NCBI GenBank assembly: GCA_943331295.2
Contig: CALQLA020000020.1
Coordinates: 1-64,000 of the forward strand
Reading direction: 5' to 3'
Length of the DNA: 64,000 nt
DNA from: Bordetella parapertussis
GTDB taxonomy: Bacteria > Pseudomonadota > Gammaproteobacteria > Burkholderiales > Casimicrobiaceae
The translations under genes were made by a program, and so were the position numbers. Below, piece by piece: positions 59,453 through 64,000 of this stretch (position 1 is the first letter of the stretch; each line of letters opens with the position of its first letter). The notes under the pieces were generated by a model. That model ran no database searches. It was given only the letters and a program-made list of their open reading frames with translations, and was not told the DNA's origin.

Positions 59453-61325
59453 GGCGCCAACTCCAGGCCAGCGTGACGATGAGTCCGACCAGCGCCAGCA
59501 GCGCGTACCGGTGCAGGTTGCCGTTCTGCACCCGCCCGAGAACGCCCGCGGTGCGCTTGCCCAGCGCCGCCATGCCGTCGAGTGAGCCGTCGATCAGCGC
59601 CCGGTCGCCCAGTCGCAGAAAGACGTGGTCGGAGACCCAGACCAGCGGCCGGGTGATGAAGCGATCGTAGGCCTCGTCGACGAAGTACTTGCCGGAGAGC
59701 AGCGTGTGCAGGCCGGCGAACTGCCGCCCTGCCCGCTCGGCGCGCGCAGCGGCGCCGCCGAACATGAACGCGGCGCCCAGCACGCCGATCACCGCCAGGA
59801 CCACCGATACGACCACAAGCGTGTGCTCCAGATGCCCGATCGCCTCGGGTACCGGCGGCAACGGCAGCAGCGCTTCGAGGAAGTGCGGGATCGGCAGGAA
59901 ACCGCCGACCGCCGAGAGCACGGCCAGCACGATCAGCACGCCGGTCATCGCCGGCGGCGACTCGTGGACATGGTGCTCGGTTTCCGCGCTCATCCGCGAC
60001 GCGCCGAAGAACGTGAGCCACAGCAGCCGGAACATGTAGAACGACGTGATCAGCGCCGTGCCCGCCGCCACCGAGTAGAGCAACGTCGAGCCGCCGCGGC
60101 TGCTCGCGAAGGCGAACCAGAGGATCTCGTCCTTCGAGAAGAACCCGGACAGCGGCGGCAGCCCGGCGATGGCCGCGGTCGCGACCGCGAAGGCGAAGAA
60201 GGTCACCGGAATCCGCCGCGCGAGCCCGCCCATCTTGCGGATATCCTGCTCCCCGCCGAGCGCGTGGATCACGCTGCCGGCCGACAGGAACAGGCAGGCC
60301 TTGAAGAACGCGTGCGTGACGAGGTGGAAGATCGCGACCCCGTAGGCGCCCACGCCCAGCGCCACGAACATGAAGCCCAGCTGCGAGATGGTGGAATACG
60401 CGAGAACCTTCTTGATGTCGGTCTGCACGACCGCGATCGTCGCCGCGAAGAACGCGGTGGCGACGCCGATTCCCGCGACCAGCGCGCTGGCCTCCGGCGC
60501 GTGCAGGTAGATCCCCGACAGCCGGGCGACCAGGTACACCCCCGCCGTCACCATCGTCGCCGCGTGGATCAGCGCCGACACCGGGGTCGGGCCTGCCATG
60601 GCGTCCGGCAGCCACACGTGCAGCGGAATCTGCGCCGATTTGCCGGTCGCTCCGATGAACAGCAGTATCCCCACCAGGCTCGCCGACACCGCCGGCGCCG
60701 GACCGCTCAGGAACGCGGTGTTGATCGTTACCATGTCCAGCGTGCCGAACGCCTGGAACAGCACGAACATGCCGAGCAGGAAGCCGGCGTCGCCGACCCG
60801 GTTGGTGATGAAGGCCTTCTTGCCCGCGCGGGCCTTGTCCGGGTCCTCGAACCAGAAGCCGATCAGCAGGTAGGACGCGAGCCCCACCCCCTCCCAGCCG
60901 ACGAACAGGACCAGCAGCGACTTGCCCAGCACCAGCATCAGCATGAAGAACAGGAACAGGTTCAGATACGCGAAGTAGCGGGCGTAGCTCTTGTCCTCCT
61001 TCATGTAGCCGATCGAGTAGATGTGGATCAGCGAGCCGACCCCGGTCACGACCAGCGCCATGACCGCGGTGAGCCGGTCGAAATAGAAGGCGATCTCGAA
61101 GGGGTGGGTGGTGCCGAGCACCCAGGTGTAGGCGACCTCGGTGACGGGCGCGCCGCCCGGGGCCGTGAGGCCGAGGAAAGCCTGCACCACCAGGACGAAG
61201 GCGAGGATGGGCATCCCGCAGGCGACGACCGACACGAAGCGTTTGCCCAGCTGCCTGCCGAAGAGGCCGTTGAGCAGGAAGCCTGCCAACGGCAGCGCAA
61301 CGATCAGGCCGAGCGCGTGTCGCAT
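59445..61325 (-). CDS. nuoL: NADH-quinone oxidoreductase subunit L
   Basis: The product is 626 aa. Antiporter-like helices have GWEGVGLASYLLIGFW, SAQIPLHVWLPDAMAGPTPVSALIHAATMVTAGVYL and FFKACLFLSAGSVIHAL. A long C-terminal segment holds the lateral helix that clamps NuoM and NuoN, then a last membrane helix (YALLALVGLIVTLAWSW). It is full length. It starts 3 bp after the nuoK stop. Confidence 0.97.
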   Translation of the reverse strand: MRHALGLIVALPLAGFLLNGLFGRQLGKRFVSVVACGMPILAFVLVVQAFLGLTAPGGAPVTEVAYTWVLGTTHPFEIAFYFDRLTAVMALVVTGVGSLIHIYSIGYMKEDKSYARYFAYLNLFLFFMLMLVLGKSLLVLFVGWEGVGLASYLLIGFWFEDPDKARAGKKAFITNRVGDAGFLLGMFVLFQAFGTLDMVTINTAFLSGPAPAVSASLVGILLFIGATGKSAQIPLHVWLPDAMAGPTPVSALIHAATMVTAGVYLVARLSGIYLHAPEASALVAGIGVATAFFAATIAVVQTDIKKVLAYSTISQLGFMFVALGVGAYGVAIFHLVTHAFFKACLFLSAGSVIHALGGEQDIRKMGGLARRIPVTFFAFAVATAAIAGLPPLSGFFSKDEILWFAFASSRGGSTLLYSVAAGTALITSFYMFRLLWLTFFGASRMSAETEHHVHESPPAMTGVLIVLAVLSAVGGFLPIPHFLEALLPLPPVPEAIGHLEHTLVVVSVVLAVIGVLGAAFMFGGAAARAERAGRQFAGLHTLLSGKYFVDEAYDRFITRPLVWVSDHVFLRLGDRALIDGSLDGMAALGKRTAGVLGRVQNGNLHRYALLALVGLIVTLAWSWRHG

Positions 61326-61328
61326 CGC

Positions 61329-61631
61329 TTATCCTTTCAGGTCGACGTAGGCGTCGAGGTCCAGCGCGTGCTTCTGCCGCACCAGCAGCAGCACGATGGG
61401 GATGGCGATGGCGATCTCGGCGGTCGCGACCACGAAGACCAGGAACACCAGCACGGCGCCCGCCGAGGCGCCGGTCTGCTGGGCAAAGGCCACGAGGCTC
61501 AGGTTCACGCCGTTGAGCATCAGTTCCATGCACATCAGCATCACCAGCACGTTGCGCCGGACGATGACCCCGACCAGCCCCAGCGCGAACAGCGCGAAGG
61601 CGACCGCCAGCAAGAACTGCAGCTTATCCAT
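61329..61631 (-). CDS. nuoK: NADH-quinone oxidoreductase subunit K
   Basis: The product is 100 aa with three membrane helices. It carries the conserved MCMELMLNGVNLSLVAF with its essential Glu and FVVATAEIAIAIPIVLLL with the second one. It overlaps nuoJ by 8 bp. Confidence 0.97.
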   Translation of the reverse strand: MDKLQFLLAVAFALFALGLVGVIVRRNVLVMLMCMELMLNGVNLSLVAFAQQTGASAGAVLVFLVFVVATAEIAIAIPIVLLLVRQKHALDLDAYVDLKG

Positions 61632-62127
61632 GCTTGCGCCGTCCGATCTGCAGCACCGCCAGCGCGGCGACCACGGCGGCGACCAGCAGGACCGACGCCA
61701 GTTCGAAATGCAGCCAGTAGTGGGACAGGAATTCCAGCGAGAACTCCTTCACGCCGAACAGCGTGCCCGCCGCCCCCGCGGGCTCGCCCCGTGTGTGCCA
61801 GAGCCCGTGGCCGATGATCGCCAGGAACGCCACGAGGCCGATCACGCCCGGTATCAGCAGCCGCGAGAAGCGCCCGGTGTACGAGCGGTCGCGAACGTCG
61901 AGCAGCATGATCGCGTAGACCATGAACACCATCACCGCACCGACGTAGATCAGCACCTGGAACACGGCGATCACGTGCACCGACAGCAGCGCGTAGACGC
62001 CGGCGAGCGAGATCATGCTGGCGACCAGCGCCAGCGCGACCCGCATCGGGTGGCGCAGCACGAGCATCAGCGCCGCCGCGCCCAGCGCGGTGAGCGCGAA
62101 CAGGTAGAGCAGCGCGGTCTCGATCAT
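61624..62127 (-). CDS. nuoJ: NADH-quinone oxidoreductase subunit J
   Basis: The product is 167 aa, a short NuoJ form. Five hydrophobic helices are visible, with the conserved FQVLIYVGAVMVFMVYAIMLL segment, whose pi-bulge helix couples quinone reduction to proton pumping. The start overlaps nuoI by 4 bp. Confidence 0.95.
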   Translation of the reverse strand: MIETALLYLFALTALGAAALMLVLRHPMRVALALVASMISLAGVYALLSVHVIAVFQVLIYVGAVMVFMVYAIMLLDVRDRSYTGRFSRLLIPGVIGLVAFLAIIGHGLWHTRGEPAGAAGTLFGVKEFSLEFLSHYWLHFELASVLLVAAVVAALAVLQIGRRKHG

Positions 62128-62726
62128 TCGGCACCTCGCGCGCCGCCGGTCGCCGGCTTCGGGGGATACGGCTTCGCCACGTCGCTCTGCGGCTTCCAGT
62201 GCAGCAGCTCGTCGAGCGACAGCCAGAGCCGGTCGCGATCGTGGGTCGGGAGATCCGGCACTTCCTTGACCATGCGGATGGCGTCCTCGGGGCAGGCTTC
62301 GACGCACAGGCCGCAGAAGACGCAACGGGAGTAGTCGATGGTGAAGGCGACCGGGAACTTCGGGTGCGCCGGATCGTCCGGGTCGAAGCCGGCCTCGATC
62401 TCGATCACCTTGGCCGGGCACACCGTCGCGCACATGTTGCAGGCGACGCACTGCGGGCTGCCGTCCGGCCGCTGCGTCAGGACGTGCTTGCCGCGGTTGC
62501 GCTCGGCGTAGTCGACGCGGGTTTCCTCGGGGTAGTAGGTGGTGAGCGCGCCCTTGCGGAACGTCATCCACTTCCACATGTTGCGCAGGAACACGCCGCC
62601 GGTGATGCCGAGCCCCCGCAGGATCTCGAACAGGTACGCCCGCTCCCACCACGACATCGTGGGCTCGTTCCAGTACCGCTTGCGGACGTAGGGTTTCCGG
62701 GTCACGGGCGGAGTCTCAGAGGGCAC
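62124..62726 (-). CDS. nuoI: NADH-quinone oxidoreductase subunit I
   Basis: The product is 200 aa. Two [4Fe-4S] motifs, CVACNMCATVCPAK and CVFCGLCVEACPEDA, form the TYKY-type cluster pair that passes electrons towards N2. The N-terminus is about 20 residues longer than needed before the amphipathic WKWMTFRKG helix; the chosen ATG overlaps nuoH by 11 bp. Confidence 0.96.
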   Translation of the reverse strand: MPSETPPVTRKPYVRKRYWNEPTMSWWERAYLFEILRGLGITGGVFLRNMWKWMTFRKGALTTYYPEETRVDYAERNRGKHVLTQRPDGSPQCVACNMCATVCPAKVIEIEAGFDPDDPAHPKFPVAFTIDYSRCVFCGLCVEACPEDAIRMVKEVPDLPTHDRDRLWLSLDELLHWKPQSDVAKPYPPKPATGGARGAE

Positions 62727-63867
62727 GCAGGAGCCAGATCGCGACGACGGTCACGGTCAGGTTGGCGAGAGCCAGAGGGAACATGAACTTCCAGGCGAAG
62801 GTCAGCAGCTGGTCGTAGCGGAAGCGCGGCAGCGACCAGCGCACCAGGATCTGGAAGCTGCACACCAGCAGCACCTTGGCCAGGAACACGACCAGCTGCG
62901 TGACCACCACCGCCCAATGCGGGAGCGCGACCGTTTGCCCGCCCGGCAGCGAGAAGCCGGCATCGGTCATGAACGGAAGGTTGTAGCCGCCGAGGAAAAG
63001 CGCGGTGAACAGCGCGCCGATGATCGCGATCTCGATGAACTCGGCGAACATGAACAACCCCATCTTCATGGCGCTGTACTCGGTGTAGTAGCCGGCGATC
63101 AGCTCCGACTCCGCCTCCGGCAGGTCGAACGGTATCCGCTTGTTCTCGGCGATCGCCGCGGTCATGAACAGGATGGCCGCGAACGGCTGGTAGACGATGC
63201 CCCAGGCGGGCAGGGCGCCCAGTGCCACCCCCGACTGCTGCTGCGCGATCGCCGTCAGGTCCACCGTGCCGTAAAGCAGGATCAGCCCCAGCACCGTGAG
63301 GCCCATGATCAGCTCGTAGGAGATCATCTGCGAGCCCGCGCGCAGCGCGCCCAGCATCGAGAACTTGTTCGACGACGACCAGCCGGCCAGCATCGTGCCG
63401 ATGATGGTCAGCCCGCCGAAGGCGAACACCACCAGCAGCCCGGCATCGAGGTTCGCGATCTGCAGCGCGTAGTGGCGATCGCCGAACCAGTTGGCGATGG
63501 CGGGAATGCCCTGGAACAGCGTCGCGGGCACCAGCACGCCGCCGAACGGAATGACGGCGAACACCAGCAGCACCGGCGTGAACACGATCCACGGCCCCAG
63601 TGCGTAGGCCACGCGGTCGTAGGATTGCGGCCTGAAGTCCTCCTTCAGCATCATCTTGAGACCGTCGGCCAATCCGTGGAACAGCCCCAGCCAGATCAGC
63701 TTGATCTGCGTGAACGGAAGCCGGACGTACGCACGGTTGGCGCCAATCCGGTCGGCCATGACCGCCGCCTGCTTGCGCTCGACCCAGGTCAGCACGGTGC
63801 CGAACAGCAGCAACACGCCGACGGCGTAGCCGATGAACACCAGTTCGACGACCAGGTCCTGGATCAT
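62716..63867 (-). CDS. nuoH: NADH-quinone oxidoreductase subunit H
   Basis: The product is 383 aa, slightly long for NuoH. It has the quinone-chamber segments ERKQAAVMADRIGANRA, GLADGLKMMLKEDF and AENKRIPFDLPEAESELIAGYYTEYS. About nine membrane helices are present. It is coupled to nuoG upstream by a 4-bp overlap. The start gives MIQDLVVELVFIGYAVG. Confidence 0.97.
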   Translation of the reverse strand: MIQDLVVELVFIGYAVGVLLLFGTVLTWVERKQAAVMADRIGANRAYVRLPFTQIKLIWLGLFHGLADGLKMMLKEDFRPQSYDRVAYALGPWIVFTPVLLVFAVIPFGGVLVPATLFQGIPAIANWFGDRHYALQIANLDAGLLVVFAFGGLTIIGTMLAGWSSSNKFSMLGALRAGSQMISYELIMGLTVLGLILLYGTVDLTAIAQQQSGVALGALPAWGIVYQPFAAILFMTAAIAENKRIPFDLPEAESELIAGYYTEYSAMKMGLFMFAEFIEIAIIGALFTALFLGGYNLPFMTDAGFSLPGGQTVALPHWAVVVTQLVVFLAKVLLVCSFQILVRWSLPRFRYDQLLTFAWKFMFPLALANLTVTVVAIWLLRAL

Positions 63868-64000
63868 GTGACGGGAACCGCCGAAGGGGCGAGCGCGCCG
63901 AACAGCGTCGCGGCGTCGGCCACCGTGGGCGGCTTCGGGAAGCACGCGGCGAACGCGCTGACGGTGCCTTCGCAATTCGTGTAATGGCCGGCGCGCTCGG
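63864..64000 (-). CDS. nuoG: NADH-quinone oxidoreductase subunit G, C-terminal end (partial)
   Basis: Only the last 45 codons are inside the window. They read ERAGHYTNCEGTVSAF and continue to a tail ending APSAVPVT. The (T/Y)xNxEGxV pattern is the usual end of the molybdopterin-oxidoreductase-like fold of NuoG. The position directly before nuoH, with an ATGA overlap, supports the call. The C-terminal tail after FPKPP is unlike the common WKVLR ending. Confidence 0.75.
   Translation of the reverse strand, partial: ERAGHYTNCEGTVSAFAACFPKPPTVADAATLFGALAPSAVPVT

Noticed and set aside
59625..61817. Long open frame on the + strand opposite nuoJ-L, rich in His, Arg, Asp and Gln
   Set aside because: It is the complement of clear nuo genes. 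High GC content removes stop codons in antisense frames, and the composition is not that of a real protein.

Overview
The window is one contiguous, very GC-rich stretch of bacterial chromosome. Gene content and gene order point to a betaproteobacterium: trxA-rho-rpmE, obgE-proB, rnfB-nth, a DUF1841 gene, rppH, a nuoG-N operon and a complete Liv-type ABC operon. The order or genus cannot be fixed from the sequence alone. Coding density is high, many genes overlap by 4 bp (ATGA), and several non-coding repeat families sit between genes.

Layout. 1-0.9 kb: tail of an unknown gene and a decayed hybrid transposase. 1-12.6 kb: TPR/GT41 glycosyltransferase, a lone PilB/GspE-type ATPase, an M48-like protein without the catalytic Glu, pncB, a CorA-like transporter, a CDF metal exporter, rnfB, a secreted TPR protein, nth and DUF1841. 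12.6-16.5 kb: a 107-bp inverted-repeat element, two small cytochromes c, ferredoxin, trxA, rho, rpmE and a 7 x 12 bp tandem repeat. 16.5-28 kb: an ArnT-like glycosyltransferase, obgE, proB, rppH, yaeQ, recQ, a broken ion-channel gene, a small monooxygenase-fold protein and a large membrane spermidine-synthase-like protein. 28-32 kb: a decaying sulfatase locus made of a LacI regulator, an internally deleted sugar-binding protein, a sulfatase remnant with an in-frame TGA and a remnant of a formylglycine-generating enzyme. 32-41 kb: an acyl-CoA ligase, an atypical SDR, an amidohydrolase, livFGMH plus binding protein, and a TetR regulator with a palindromic site. These look like one carboxylic-acid uptake and catabolism unit.

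41-48 kb is the most interesting part. After hemN (with an FNR-type box) and a hemerythrin comes a tight operon: a PqqD-like protein, radical SAM enzyme 1, a UbiA/MenA-like prenyltransferase, radical SAM enzyme 2, a 50-residue peptide gene too short for routine gene calling, and radical SAM enzyme 3. The peptide C-terminus lines up with PqqA in register (Trp, Pro, Asp, Tyr-Ile), but the Glu that PqqE joins to Tyr is replaced by Met. No pqqB, pqqC or pqqF is present. I read this as a peptide-derived, probably Tyr-based and possibly prenylated, small molecule or cofactor pathway that I cannot match to a described system.

48-64 kb: a Ser/Thr kinase fused to a Usp domain beside a metallophosphoesterase; frdCAB of the Wolinella di-heme type; two tandem FNR-type boxes between frdC and a divergent malic enzyme gene; a stand-alone cyclic-nucleotide-binding protein; and the NADH dehydrogenase I operon running off the right edge (nuoN back to the end of nuoG). 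HemN, hemerythrin, fumarate reductase, malic enzyme and complex I fit an organism that switches between aerobic and anaerobic respiration.
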